NCBI GenBank assembly: GCA_902168105.1
Contig: CABHOY010000030.1
Span: forward strand, 307,219 to 371,218
DNA length: 64,000 bases
Source: an uncultured Flavihumibacter sp.
Lineage (GTDB): Bacteria; Bacteroidota; Bacteroidia; Chitinophagales; Chitinophagaceae
Direction of reading: 5' to 3'
The position numbers and the translations under genes were made by a program. The notes under the pieces are model-generated. The model was not told the origin of the DNA. It did not search any database and worked only from the letters and a program-made list of their open reading frames with translations. This document shows, piece by piece, positions 1 to 10,007 of this stretch (positions within the stretch are counted from its first letter, which is position 1; every line of letters starts with the position of its first letter).

Positions 1-776
1 GATAAACGAATACTATAATTAATAAAATTAGAGGCATCGTTACATGGCGAAACTAACTGCAGGAAGATGGGTTTGCCGATATAATCGTTGTTCCAATTGG
101 ACCCCATTAACTGTTTAGCAGATGTCTGGAACACATCCTGACCTTGCCCTACGGCGGCATAGTACCAGCTCTCCTGATCAAGGGAGTATTTCCAGGTGTA
201 TACAGCTGGCGTAAATCCTATCGGACCATTAATAGTGATGGGTTCATCCACCGGCAGTTGATTCTCGTCTGGCTGTACCAGCATCTCATCCATGAGCGGC
301 GTAGCCTTCATAAAAAGCGTGCCTCTCATAGCCCCGTCGTTATAATATATACTTGTGGCCGTAAACTGGGTACAGTTATCGTAAAACCAGTCAGGAAGCC
401 AGGTATACCCTGCGTAGATAACACCGGTCTTACAAGCACCGCTGTTTCTTGAATCCGCAAGTGATGCCCAGGCATATATGCGCGACACCCTTCTATCATA
501 GGTAAAATCAGTGCTATAAGATACATTTAGCTGCCCGTTGGTATCAAAATTATCGGCGTAAAAAAACTGAGCCGTTGTTTCTCCTCCACCAGGCGAGTAC
601 TGATACATTGTTAGTTTGGTTTGGGTACATTTCTGGCGTACGCTTCTGGTGCACATCAAAGTGCCATTCACTTCAAAACGGTATTTGCCAGTTTTTCTCT
701 CCTGCGCAAACAATGATACTGCTGTAAAGAAAAACAGCAGGGCAGTCAACAGGGATTTTAAACTTCTCATCTTCAT
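1..776 (-). CDS. Secreted protein of unknown function, 3' end beyond the window
   Basis: An open frame of 258 codons runs from an ATG at 776 to the left edge without a stop. The N-terminus is a clear signal peptide: MKMRS, then a leucine/phenylalanine-rich core, ending in SLFAQ. The mature part is rich in Tyr, Thr, Asn and aromatic residues and has several cysteines (MCTRSVRQKC, GACKTG, DNCTQF), which suggests an exported beta-rich protein with disulfides. I recognise no family. It starts 21 bp after the stop of the FN3 gene and reads the same way, so it is probably the last visible gene of the five-gene run that begins at 9552. A second ATG two codons downstream (770) is also possible. Existence is well supported; function is not. 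Confidence 0.8.
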   Translation of the reverse strand, partial: MKMRSLKSLLTALLFFFTAVSLFAQERKTGKYRFEVNGTLMCTRSVRQKCTQTKLTMYQYSPGGGETTAQFFYADNFDTNGQLNVSYSTDFTYDRRVSRIYAWASLADSRNSGACKTGVIYAGYTWLPDWFYDNCTQFTATSIYYNDGAMRGTLFMKATPLMDEMLVQPDENQLPVDEPITINGPIGFTPAVYTWKYSLDQESWYYAAVGQGQDVFQTSAKQLMGSNWNNDYIGKPIFLQLVSPCNDASNFINYSIRL

Positions 777-797
777 AAGTAAGGGTTAAAATATAGA

Positions 798-2909
798 TCA
801 ATAAGATACCCGGATAGTTGTCAGCTGCCCAATGGTACCATCTTTCATAACAGCCCGGATGCCATACTGGTATTCTGTATTAACCACCAGTTCCTCATCA
901 ACGGTCTGTCTGCTGCCGGCTTTCATCACCTTCCATAATGATATCGGCGTGCCAACAGGCGCCTTATATAATTGATACTCCTGTACGGCAGCAATATCCA
1001 GGTTATCCTTCCAGAAGATCTCCAGATAAAATTTATCGCGGTAAACAGTAGCATTGAACGACTTCACTTTTGCAGCTTCCGGTTTTGGCGGAATACTGAC
1101 CAACAATGGTTTTACAGCCGTTGATTCTAATCCGCTGCTGTCTCTTGCAATGATGATGTAACTATAGGAACGGCCTGGTTCCACAGCTATATCCTGGTAA
1201 TAATCAGCTTTGATGCCCAGTACTTTCAGCTCCTGCCATCTGACGCCGGAATCAGCCATATTTCTGCGATACAGCACATGCGCAGCTACATCATCATCCT
1301 GGCTGGCAATCCAGTTGAGTTTAACACTGTTGTCAATCACCTTATACGCTGCGAACACTGGTGATGACGGCGGGACCACATCCGGCTTCTTTACAGTAAT
1401 GACCTGTGAAAAAGCAGATTGATTATAACGTTTGTCAAATGCGGTAACTGCATAGTATACCTTGCTATTAAGGGATTTAATGACAACGGAATCTTTAAAG
1501 CTGTTGGCGAATATCACGGTATCAGTTATTGGCGACATTTCATGCCCACCTACATGCGCACGGAATACTTTATATCCCAGCATATCTGTTTCTTTATTTC
1601 TTTCCCAGGTGATAGTCACTTTCCCTGCACTGTCTATCACTGCCTGCACACCCACCGGTGCCGCAGGTGGAGTTGAATCCACCGGCTGCACCAGCACAGG
1701 GAAAGACAAAGAGGACTTCCCTTCTTTGGCTACTGCGGTGATCGTGAAATAGTTGGTAGGAAATAATTTATCATACTTCAATTCACGACTGTCAGCAGGA
1801 ATGTTCTCCATCACTACTTTATAAGGTCCTGCTTCTTTCTCTGCCTGATTGAGTGCAAAGCCTTTGATCTTATCATTGCCCTGCTGATCAAACTCCCAGG
1901 TCATGGTCATCCCGCCCTTTTCATCAATTTCATTTCTGCGGATATGCGGTACATATTCCAGGAGCTCCTGCCCTTTTACTTTGACAGGTAATGATGGCGG
2001 CCCTGTTTCACCAAAGGGCGTAACACCGCGCAGGCGGTACAGATAAGTGGTGTTATTGTCCTTTAAAGAATCAGTGAGCCAGGTGGTACTGGCTTTATTA
2101 TCTTTCTGATTAATATTGGTAACTGGTAAACCCGTCGTCTTCGTGTAATTCAGTCCATTGTCGGCAGACTTCTCCACGTACCAGGATGTATAATCACTAC
2201 TAACGATCTGCTGACGCCAGCTCAGTAACACACTTTTGTTGCCGCTTATAAATGCCGGCACAGCAGGTACAGGTAAAGGCTGATAATCTTTCAGGCCTAT
2301 CAGTGCACCGGATGAATCGACGCGCATAGTAGTAACAGGTCCCAGTGTACGTATACGATATAGATATTTCTCATTTTGCACGGCGGTGGTATCTTCCCAT
2401 GCCCATCCCGCCATCTTTGCCGCAGCAAAGCTGTTATCTGCCGCATACAAAGACATCGCATAACGTTGCGTGATCTCATTTGTTTGACTGATCATGGAAG
2501 CAATGCTCTTATCAGTCTTTCCGCTTACCTCAAAGTCTTTACCATAGAGTGCCTGTGCTATCACTGCCGCATAGCTGTCATGCTGAACGATCTGCTCCCA
2601 ACGCTCTAATGGTGCGGGTTTTATCGGCGTCGCATTCAATACTTTTCTTGTTACTACCGGCAGCGTTTTACCATCGCGCATGATGGTAAAACGAGTGATC
2701 TCAAAACCATACCCGTTAGTGAATTTCCAGGCCGCAGGTGTTGTTACCGCCCAACGCAGCAGGATCCTGTCGGCCGTAGCCCTGGCCAACACACGGATGG
2801 CCGGCTTCTCCTTAACGGGCTGTTTATCTTTTCCGGCCTGCGCATGTAAACTACCGAAGCAACACATGCCTGCGCTTATCATCACTATTATCTTCAATAT
2901 TCTTAACAT
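798..2909 (-). CDS. Exported multi-domain fibronectin type III-like protein
   Basis: 703 residues. Signal peptide at about 1-24 (hydrophobic core, then SLHAQA). The rest looks like a chain of Ig/FN3 modules: about 38-205, 212-312, 315-408, 413-510, 515-605 and 610-703. The later ones show FN3 hallmarks: a TPPAAP or VPPSSP linker, a TW or NW core tryptophan (KVTITW, SVKLNW), and a YxxxxxAxD strand (YYAVTAFD, YSYIIIARD). FN3 modules usually act as binding or spacer units outside the cell; no catalytic domain or T9SS C-terminal signal is obvious. It starts 10 bp after the stop of the 1552-residue gene, so the two are probably co-transcribed and may form one surface assembly. The FN3 call is firm for the C-terminal half and weaker for the first 300 residues. 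Confidence 0.85.
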   Translation of the reverse strand: MLRILKIIVMISAGMCCFGSLHAQAGKDKQPVKEKPAIRVLARATADRILLRWAVTTPAAWKFTNGYGFEITRFTIMRDGKTLPVVTRKVLNATPIKPAPLERWEQIVQHDSYAAVIAQALYGKDFEVSGKTDKSIASMISQTNEITQRYAMSLYAADNSFAAAKMAGWAWEDTTAVQNEKYLYRIRTLGPVTTMRVDSSGALIGLKDYQPLPVPAVPAFISGNKSVLLSWRQQIVSSDYTSWYVEKSADNGLNYTKTTGLPVTNINQKDNKASTTWLTDSLKDNNTTYLYRLRGVTPFGETGPPSLPVKVKGQELLEYVPHIRRNEIDEKGGMTMTWEFDQQGNDKIKGFALNQAEKEAGPYKVVMENIPADSRELKYDKLFPTNYFTITAVAKEGKSSLSFPVLVQPVDSTPPAAPVGVQAVIDSAGKVTITWERNKETDMLGYKVFRAHVGGHEMSPITDTVIFANSFKDSVVIKSLNSKVYYAVTAFDKRYNQSAFSQVITVKKPDVVPPSSPVFAAYKVIDNSVKLNWIASQDDDVAAHVLYRRNMADSGVRWQELKVLGIKADYYQDIAVEPGRSYSYIIIARDSSGLESTAVKPLLVSIPPKPEAAKVKSFNATVYRDKFYLEIFWKDNLDIAAVQEYQLYKAPVGTPISLWKVMKAGSRQTVDEELVVNTEYQYGIRAVMKDGTIGQLTTIRVSY

Positions 2910-2919
2910 ACTGCCTGTT

Positions 2920-5900
2920 TTATCTTAATGGGTTAGGATATGCAACAATACCGCTGGTACCTGATTGTCCACCCGGTAGCACATACTGGTACTTCACATT
3001 GTATTTTCCGTAAGGGATGAATGGGAATATCGTCTCCAGGAAAGACCCGTAGGCTGCCTTATCAGTGGCCTCCACATAGTGGTTGGACACTTCATAATGC
3101 AGGTTCACAAAATCCTTTTTAAACAATACCTCCGCATGATACTCATATGGCAACCTTGTTTTCAGCCATGCGCTTATGCCTTCACCCTGGCGGGCATCCA
3201 GCAGGTACTGATCATTCACCGGCATCGCACGCATAGGCGGTACACCGTAGATACTGGTATCCCTGTTGCTGAGATAAATATTATCGAACAAAGGATAGTT
3301 TGCATACATATGTGGATTGATATCTTCCTGGAAGTAGCTGTTATCCTGCATGGCCGTAACCATTACCAATGGCTTGCTGTCAGTATACATAGTTCCTTCC
3401 AGCTCTGAAATATCGAAGACCTCATATGCGTTCACACTTGCCTGTAGTGTGATAGATTCCTGTGCCACCAGCGTGGCTACACCTGACTGCACCTTTATAC
3501 TTCCCATCTTTTCCGCAAATGTTTTGTACTTGCTGGCATGGAAGCTGTAGTTGAGGAGTGACTTGGTAACATCTCCCCTGCTTACGTCTTGCGCCTTGCT
3601 GCTCTTCACAGCGTAATCACCACCTTCTGCGTTATTCTCACTGCTATATGCAGCTATGGTAGTTCCATCATCACTACCTCCCGGCGGAATAGCCACGACG
3701 TCAAATGCATAGGTCGTAATGGTATTAAGTTTAGGCAGTGCATAGCTCAATTGCTGGGAGGCTATGTCATATTGCATATCCAGCTTATTATCTGCAGCTC
3801 CGTCTGTATGGAACTGTATTTTATATTTCCATCGTGGATCAAAGAGATAGCTCTGACCACGTTTCAGCAATACATAACCTTTATCCGATTCGCCCGGGAA
3901 ATAGTTCTGCTGGGTTACAACCGGGTAAGCATATTGAATATTCTGCATCGGGATATAGTCCGGCGCTGTGCCGGTGGTAAAGTCACGTTCTTCTGTTTCC
4001 TGACTCTTCGCACCATTTACATATACAACCTGCCAGTTACCATTTACCAACTCTTCAAAAGTCACGCTCACTTTTGCTTTCAGGGTTTTCTTCGGCGGAA
4101 GGACTTCTTTTGAATAGAAGCTGACACCATCTTCATTGGCATTCCATTGCAGCTTACCAGGTATAGCCTGGCCATTATCTGTGACCAGGAAGGTATCCAG
4201 TTTGGCACGGAAGGTTTTTACACCATTGTCATCTTCAACATCAAAAGGTTTATTTATTTTCATGTTAAATGCAGCTGTAGGCGCCGCGAACACATCTACA
4301 TTCGTACTTCCTTTAGCAGGTGAAACATCACCGATGATCTTCACATCAACAGGACTGCTACCGTTCTCTATTTCACACTCACTGCCGAGGGTTATCTTCA
4401 TACGCATATTACCATTCACCAAACCACCAAGGATACTGAACTTCAGGGCCATATAACCACGCAGCCACGTCGGGTTTGGCAACTTGGCCTGCATCAGCAC
4501 CGCTGCAGCCCCTGAAATAATCGGGAATCGTCCTTTGATGAACATCAAATTTACTTTCACACCAACCTCGCCTTGCAGATACACATAACTCTGACCATTC
4601 GCATACCATCCATTGATACCAATAGGATCATTACTGCCTTTACAATGTGTCTCCTGTCCGTAGTCTTTCAACATGATATCGAATCCTACACCGGCCTTGA
4701 AGTTGGCGTACAATATCAGGAAGGTAAGGTCGCCGGTTTCTACTGAAAGCCTGGCCCCGAAAGCAAATCCCTTGCCCTCACCCAACGCGTTCAGGTCCCG
4801 CATATAATCGAGTTCCTGTATATCCATACCGAGGATATCGGCCACCTCCTGTGGTGGTGGCGGTGATCCGGGTATCTTGTCACCAAACATCAGGTAAGAA
4901 GACGTTTTTACTGATATGCTACCCACACCGAATTTGATACCCATCGGGTCTGTAGGAGTACCCATATGGAAATACCAGGAGTCAGGTCCGATATGCAGCA
5001 CACCCCAGCCCGCACGTCCATTCTGCCCGATACCCTGTATGATGCCATAGGCATTTACATAGAAATCAAAGGTTGAGTGGAAAGTAGATTGCGTAAAGTC
5101 ATATTGTATACCAACATAAGCAGACAAGCCACTGCCTACATCACGTGTTTCACCCATCAGGTTTGCGGCAGCAGTACTTGGATCGCTGACCTTCAGCTTC
5201 TCCAGCAACTTAGCGTCCCCGCCCAGTTTATCGATGGCTTTCTTTTCCAGCTCGGCCAGTTTACCAAATTGTTTACCTACCGCATCAGATACATTTTCTA
5301 AACCAGGGATAGCACCCAGGAATTTGGCATAACCAAAGAAGCCCATATAATTAACACCACCGCTGTTGTTGAAGGCCACCTCAAAGGACACTTCACCATT
5401 TACAGTTTGCTTTTTAGGCACAGCAAAGAGGATTGCCGCCTTGACGCCCAATGCAGTATTATCATCCGGCACATAGGTTACACCACTTGGAGAGGCCAGC
5501 ATATCGATACCCTGCTTTTTCATGTGATAGTAAGCACCACCACCGAAACCCTGTAATGTAAATGGCGGGATAATGGTGATACCTGCACCAAAATCGGCTT
5601 TGGCATCTACAAACCAATAACGGTAATCTTTAGAACCGAACATGGCACGTGCCTGCACCTTTATCTTATCTCCCATGAAACCCGCGTTAAGAGAGCCGGC
5701 AATGCCATCTCCATATATAGGGTCATCACGCAGGATGTTGAGCGTTCCTTTTATTTTGATTGCGTCAGAGATCTTTGTGTCGATGGCAATGGTAGATAAT
5801 ACCAGTTTATCAAACTGCCACGACTGCCATCCTTCCTTCTCTTCAAACTTACCCTGCAAGCCGATACGCGTACCACCGGTGATAGTTTTCTCCATCAGGT

Positions 5901-7578
5901 TCAGCTGCAGACCGAAATATAGTGTGGCAGATTTGTCTATCGCAGTAAGCGCAATCTCATTGATGCTTACGGGGAAGTTGGACATCTTACCTTCATCCTT
6001 ATAACCAAAGTAGGCGGCAGTAAAGAAAGGCGCCTGTGTTTGCAGATGCAGGTTCTGGAACTGTATCCCTTTAAAATTAGCTACAGCCTTTCCTGCGGAA
6101 GTATCAGTACTATTGCCGGTGGCCGTTACGCCCATACTTCCTGTAAGCATGGCTTCCGACTGGAATTTACCATCGGCCAGTTTCAACTGTATCCATGAAT
6201 TGGGCGCCAGCTGCGCTTTCGCCTGCCACAGATCGAACTTAAAAGTATTGAGGGTTTTCAGTTGCAGTAAATATTCATTGTCGGCAGTGATAACAGCACT
6301 ATACCCTATCGGGTCACTGCTCACCGGTAGATAAACCGCTCCCTGGAAGCCTGCAGACACCAGGCGATTAGCCTCCAGTCCGATATCCATCCTGTCTACC
6401 GTGAACTTCCACCCACTGGCAGAACCATCGGGTAAGATGTTGTTACCGAAGAACAGTCCTGTGATCCCGTTATTATCGATGATCATGTTATTAGCACCAA
6501 ACGATACACGACTGTCGCCGTTACGTTTGGAAAACTGTGATGGCAGCGTGACTACGAGGTCGGCTACATATACGCCACGCCACAGTTTAGGATTATCGGC
6601 AGACATATACCTGGCTTCGTATCCTGTAGGGTATACAATTTCAGGTGCATTGCGCACATCGCTCGCATCAAATATGGCTTTACCTATCTGAAAACCGATA
6701 CCTTTCAGCGGAGCGATCTCGAAGGCTGGCAAACTAACCCCCACAAGGATATCATTCCAGCTGGCTACTACGGTTTTAAAGCCTGCCTTTACAAGTACAT
6801 CAGGATCTTCTTCACGCTCTCCATTTGCTTTCAGCGGTACCATCATTGTACGCGGAAAAACGAGATCAGCGGCCAGTCCCAGCTCTTTGAAGCCGTTACA
6901 GTCCATATTCACATAGGTAAGCTCCTGTGCATTGCCGGTGGCCATATCCAGCGCACCTTTCAGTATCAGCGCGGATGTGCCGCCACCGAGGCGTATGGGA
7001 AGATCTCCCAACAATACCAATTTGGCATCGCCGATGATACCACCTTTGTAGGACAATTTGATGCCCTTCATCCCGAAGAATATTTCATTGGGTGCTTCAG
7101 GAATATTCACCTTCGCAAATACCGTCAGCTCCGCATAGTCGGCATGAAAGACGGCTTTACTGATAGCGATGGTCACTTTCATATTACCAACGGTTTTACT
7201 AAGACCGATAGGCAATTCATTAAGATCATCGGGCATCAGGGCGGTAACGTACCTGTTAGTGTTTTCCACTTTCATGATCTCGGCCTTCGCCTGATCACGA
7301 TAGACGTTGCTGTCTGCACCGGATGTATATTTTTGTTCCAGCCATTCTTCAGAAAACACGTTACCTGTAGTGGCGGACATGTACTTATTCAACAGCGCAT
7401 CTGCACCCGGAAAACTTCGCTCCTGTGCAGGAGACATGGCAGTAGCCGGCACCGGCATCACCGGTGCGGCAATGATAGAATCTTCGTTCACGATGGCAGC
7501 CTGTAGCCTCACAGTGGTCAATAAAAATGCCACCGGCAGGAGGATCTGTATTACTTTCAGTAGATATCGTTTCTTCAT
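2920..7578 (-). CDS. Very large exported beta-rich protein of unknown function (1552 aa)
   Basis: The signal peptide (about 1-28, ending in RLQAA) is followed by more than 1,000 residues of alternating hydrophobic/polar beta strands with many Gly, for example in repeated short strand patterns around residues 120-600 and 640-1080. No helix-rich enzyme core is visible. About 1090-1210 resembles a bacterial Ig-like domain of the Big_5 type (VSPAKGSTNVDV, then a hydrophobic strand and KPF). A proline loop (PGSPPPPQEV) lies near residue 880. The long strand-rich region could be a barrel, a beta-helix or an extended groove; I cannot decide from sequence. It lies 11 bp downstream of the barrel gene and 10 bp upstream of the FN3 gene, so it belongs to the same unit. 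It is much larger than its partners and probably the structural core. I do not recognise the family. Confidence 0.82.
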   Translation of the reverse strand: MKKRYLLKVIQILLPVAFLLTTVRLQAAIVNEDSIIAAPVMPVPATAMSPAQERSFPGADALLNKYMSATTGNVFSEEWLEQKYTSGADSNVYRDQAKAEIMKVENTNRYVTALMPDDLNELPIGLSKTVGNMKVTIAISKAVFHADYAELTVFAKVNIPEAPNEIFFGMKGIKLSYKGGIIGDAKLVLLGDLPIRLGGGTSALILKGALDMATGNAQELTYVNMDCNGFKELGLAADLVFPRTMMVPLKANGEREEDPDVLVKAGFKTVVASWNDILVGVSLPAFEIAPLKGIGFQIGKAIFDASDVRNAPEIVYPTGYEARYMSADNPKLWRGVYVADLVVTLPSQFSKRNGDSRVSFGANNMIIDNNGITGLFFGNNILPDGSASGWKFTVDRMDIGLEANRLVSAGFQGAVYLPVSSDPIGYSAVITADNEYLLQLKTLNTFKFDLWQAKAQLAPNSWIQLKLADGKFQSEAMLTGSMGVTATGNSTDTSAGKAVANFKGIQFQNLHLQTQAPFFTAAYFGYKDEGKMSNFPVSINEIALTAIDKSATLYFGLQLNLMEKTITGGTRIGLQGKFEEKEGWQSWQFDKLVLSTIAIDTKISDAIKIKGTLNILRDDPIYGDGIAGSLNAGFMGDKIKVQARAMFGSKDYRYWFVDAKADFGAGITIIPPFTLQGFGGGAYYHMKKQGIDMLASPSGVTYVPDDNTALGVKAAILFAVPKKQTVNGEVSFEVAFNNSGGVNYMGFFGYAKFLGAIPGLENVSDAVGKQFGKLAELEKKAIDKLGGDAKLLEKLKVSDPSTAAANLMGETRDVGSGLSAYVGIQYDFTQSTFHSTFDFYVNAYGIIQGIGQNGRAGWGVLHIGPDSWYFHMGTPTDPMGIKFGVGSISVKTSSYLMFGDKIPGSPPPPQEVADILGMDIQELDYMRDLNALGEGKGFAFGARLSVETGDLTFLILYANFKAGVGFDIMLKDYGQETHCKGSNDPIGINGWYANGQSYVYLQGEVGVKVNLMFIKGRFPIISGAAAVLMQAKLPNPTWLRGYMALKFSILGGLVNGNMRMKITLGSECEIENGSSPVDVKIIGDVSPAKGSTNVDVFAAPTAAFNMKINKPFDVEDDNGVKTFRAKLDTFLVTDNGQAIPGKLQWNANEDGVSFYSKEVLPPKKTLKAKVSVTFEELVNGNWQVVYVNGAKSQETEERDFTTGTAPDYIPMQNIQYAYPVVTQQNYFPGESDKGYVLLKRGQSYLFDPRWKYKIQFHTDGAADNKLDMQYDIASQQLSYALPKLNTITTYAFDVVAIPPGGSDDGTTIAAYSSENNAEGGDYAVKSSKAQDVSRGDVTKSLLNYSFHASKYKTFAEKMGSIKVQSGVATLVAQESITLQASVNAYEVFDISELEGTMYTDSKPLVMVTAMQDNSYFQEDINPHMYANYPLFDNIYLSNRDTSIYGVPPMRAMPVNDQYLLDARQGEGISAWLKTRLPYEYHAEVLFKKDFVNLHYEVSNHYVEATDKAAYGSFLETIFPFIPYGKYNVKYQYVLPGGQSGTSGIVAYPNPLR

Positions 7579-7589
7579 TGGAGATCAGG

Positions 7590-9320
7590 CTAAAAACTAT
7601 AATTATACCCGAGGGTAACAGTCAGGTTATTGGTTTCAGTATCACGTGCCCAGCGCATCTGCTGCATGGCACTGAGGCTCAGGTTATGACTTTTCATCAT
7701 CAGGTAGCCAGTGTTCATACGAAGGTTCAACACCTTTGTGTTCTGGTTTTCAGAGAGGCTGGCATTATACGAGGTACTGAAACCTGTTGTTAATTTTTTA
7801 TTGAAGAGTTTTGCATTGGCGCCCAACGTAGGTCCCAACGTCAGAAAATCATTCCTACCGATGGTGTTGTAGCTAACATTGAATGCACTGGTGATGCTGA
7901 TCTGTCTTGGTACAAGCATCAATGTATAGGCAGTGCTGCCATTATAAAATCCGGATTCATTTCCCTTCCTCACCACATTATTCTGAAAGTCCGCCGCGTC
8001 CTGCATACTAAGATTTAAACTGATCAGGTGCTTTCTTTCCTTATTCTTTCCAAAACTATAATTGGTACTGAAGCTGAAATTCTGTGAGATCTGTTTAAAA
8101 TTCAGCGTATCCATATTTAGTATATTAGGATCCGGTGCATTGATGTAATCAAACTGTGATTTGATGTGCATAAATGTCTGGAAACTGGAATATGAAAAAT
8201 TGGTATTCAGGTTTTGCAGCGGCGCATAACTAAGGTTCAGTGATCCCACCATCCTATTGGTAGAACCGGTTTTGCTGTGATTGAGGTCATCACGCTGGTA
8301 GCCGATGTTCATGGCCACATGCGCTTTATCTTTAAGAAACTGTAAAGCATAGTTGAAGGTGATATTCTCCAGGTCATTATTCATAAAATAACTTCCCAGC
8401 GTACGATAGCCAGGGTCAATACTTTCGTAACCTATACCCACGGTACTTTTCCCGATGGTATAGTTCATATTGCCTTTTAACGCCTTATAGAAATAGGTGT
8501 TTCTGGCCATGTCCATAAACCAGGGAAGGATCATGCCATGCCGCTCACGGGTAATGCTGGCATCTCTCTTATCGAGGGTAAGCGCACTGTTGGCATACTC
8601 CATGGCAAACTCCAGTCCCTTCGCAGGGCGCACATTTGCATTTACACTTATAACAATATTGGCTTGCGGGAAAATGCCCAATGTATCCGGTCTGTGAAGA
8701 AGCGAATTTTCGTCATCTTTTGCATGGAATACAATGAAGCCCAGTCCGAACTTTTCCTGCTGAAGATTGGCCTTTAAACCATATCCCATCCTGCGGTAAG
8801 CGCTGGTACCGTTCATGTTGATGCTGTCAAATTCCACGGCGTTATTAAGCCGTCCATACATGCCACTAACAGCCCACATTTTCGATGTATTGATATCGAT
8901 ACCCACTCCTGTAAACTGATACCCGTTGAGGGTATAAGGGGAAAAGCTCATAGCTACATCACCCAGGTGTGCTGTAACGCCTTTATATGTGGGATGCAAG
9001 CTTAATCTGTTAGGTTTGGTAGGATAACTATACCCGACACCGGCATTGGTCAGATTAAAGGAGAATGGTAAATTAAACTGCCCTACCACATTTAAGTTGA
9101 GGCTACCGTTAAGGTACCAGGTAAACGGAGATCTTATGGCCTGCGAATTTCCGGTATTAAAAATAGAGTTAGCACTAAGACCACCACCAAATTTAAATGG
9201 CTTTCCTTTCCCGAAAATATCTCCGATATGCTCAAGATCTATCTGCTGTGCACCTGCACGTGTAAAACACAGCAAGAGCAGCATAAGCGACAGCAGCCGG
9301 GGTAATAATGATCTATTCAT
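7590..9320 (-). CDS. Outer-membrane beta-barrel protein
   Basis: 576 residues from an ATG at 9320, which puts a good signal peptide first (MNRSLLPRLL, hydrophobic core, FTRAGAQQ). A longer in-frame start at 9389 would put 23 unlikely residues in front of it. The mature protein consists of amphipathic beta strands with frequent aromatic girdle residues and Asn/Gly turns, and ends in TLGYNYSF, a C-terminal aromatic as expected of BAM-inserted barrels. No plug or TonB box is visible. The start codon overlaps the stop of the small PKD lipoprotein gene (ATGAATAG), which implies translational coupling. It probably acts as the membrane anchor or export pore for the large downstream proteins; that role is inferred from context only. 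Confidence 0.85.
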   Translation of the reverse strand: MNRSLLPRLLSLMLLLLCFTRAGAQQIDLEHIGDIFGKGKPFKFGGGLSANSIFNTGNSQAIRSPFTWYLNGSLNLNVVGQFNLPFSFNLTNAGVGYSYPTKPNRLSLHPTYKGVTAHLGDVAMSFSPYTLNGYQFTGVGIDINTSKMWAVSGMYGRLNNAVEFDSINMNGTSAYRRMGYGLKANLQQEKFGLGFIVFHAKDDENSLLHRPDTLGIFPQANIVISVNANVRPAKGLEFAMEYANSALTLDKRDASITRERHGMILPWFMDMARNTYFYKALKGNMNYTIGKSTVGIGYESIDPGYRTLGSYFMNNDLENITFNYALQFLKDKAHVAMNIGYQRDDLNHSKTGSTNRMVGSLNLSYAPLQNLNTNFSYSSFQTFMHIKSQFDYINAPDPNILNMDTLNFKQISQNFSFSTNYSFGKNKERKHLISLNLSMQDAADFQNNVVRKGNESGFYNGSTAYTLMLVPRQISITSAFNVSYNTIGRNDFLTLGPTLGANAKLFNKKLTTGFSTSYNASLSENQNTKVLNLRMNTGYLMMKSHNLSLSAMQQMRWARDTETNNLTVTLGYNYSF

Positions 9321-9552
9321 ACTTCTGATTTTCGTAATCAGAAAATGCAGGTTCTCCACCATCAAATGTCCAAACGTAATTGGTAGCACCAGTGCATCGA
9401 TTGATGAAATTCACATTAGCAGGAACCGTAAACGAACTATCTGCAAGATTATATACAAAATCAATGGCAACGGGTCCCCCAACTTCTTTAAAACAGGATG
9501 TCAGCAACACGGCTAACAACCCGAAAAGGGGTAATTTCTTTTTCATAGGCAA
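9313..9552 (-). CDS. Small lipoprotein with a truncated PKD-like domain
   Basis: 79 residues. Lysine-rich start, hydrophobic core and lipobox LTSC with Cys20 make it a lipoprotein. Residues 33-79 match the first half of a PKD domain (PANVNFINRC, YVWTFDGGEP, AFSDYEN), but the protein stops where the second half (the usual Y-x-x-PGxYxVxL strands) should begin. The next gene's ATG lies inside its last codons. It is first in the minus-strand run. Either this is a natural half-domain or a deletion joined a longer PKD gene to the barrel gene. Start choice between M1 and M3 is open. Confidence 0.68.
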   Translation of the reverse strand: MPMKKKLPLFGLLAVLLTSCFKEVGGPVAIDFVYNLADSSFTVPANVNFINRCTGATNYVWTFDGGEPAFSDYENQKYE

Positions 9553-10007
9553 ATCCGAAAGTTTTCACAAGACGGATTTTCAATATCGAATGATTAATAT
9601 TTTCTGAATCAGGTAACAGCTTTTAACAGCAGAGCGTTCCATTTTTTCAGGATGCAGTTATGTGAAAGCAGGGTATTATTTGGGTCCCGGGTTCTTTTCC
9701 TGAAGCTGATCAATGAATACTGATAAATTCTGCCTGAGTTATAATTTCAATGAGGTATCAAGGCTATAGCAAGGAGTAGTACGTAAAGCGTTATTATACA
9801 ATACCTTCCCGTTATATACGGTGATCGTCCCTTTAACAAAACATATGCAAATATATGTAATTATGTTTTATTAACATATGAATCGGACGTGGTTCACAAC
9901 TGAATGGGAAGTTCTTTTATCATTTTAGGGTATCGACAAAACCTAAATATCTGACATTCAGATTGTAATCTTCCTTCCTATTATCCAGAATTTAAGTAAG
10001 TTTTAAT
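9553..10007. other. Intergenic region without a convincing gene
   Basis: About 455 bp separate the five-gene run from the DUF302 gene. It presumably contains the promoter of the run near 9553-9620, but I see no good TAnnTTTG box there. A 33-codon minus-strand frame (about 9745-9846), MFVKGTITVYNGKVLYNNAL at its start, could be a remnant of a lost gene's C-terminus; it is too short to call. Nothing else is evident. Confidence 0.5.

Noticed and set aside
3589..4113. Long plus-strand open frame of 174 codons
   Set aside because: It lies antisense inside the 1552-residue gene; the composition is not protein-like and it has no start signal of its own.
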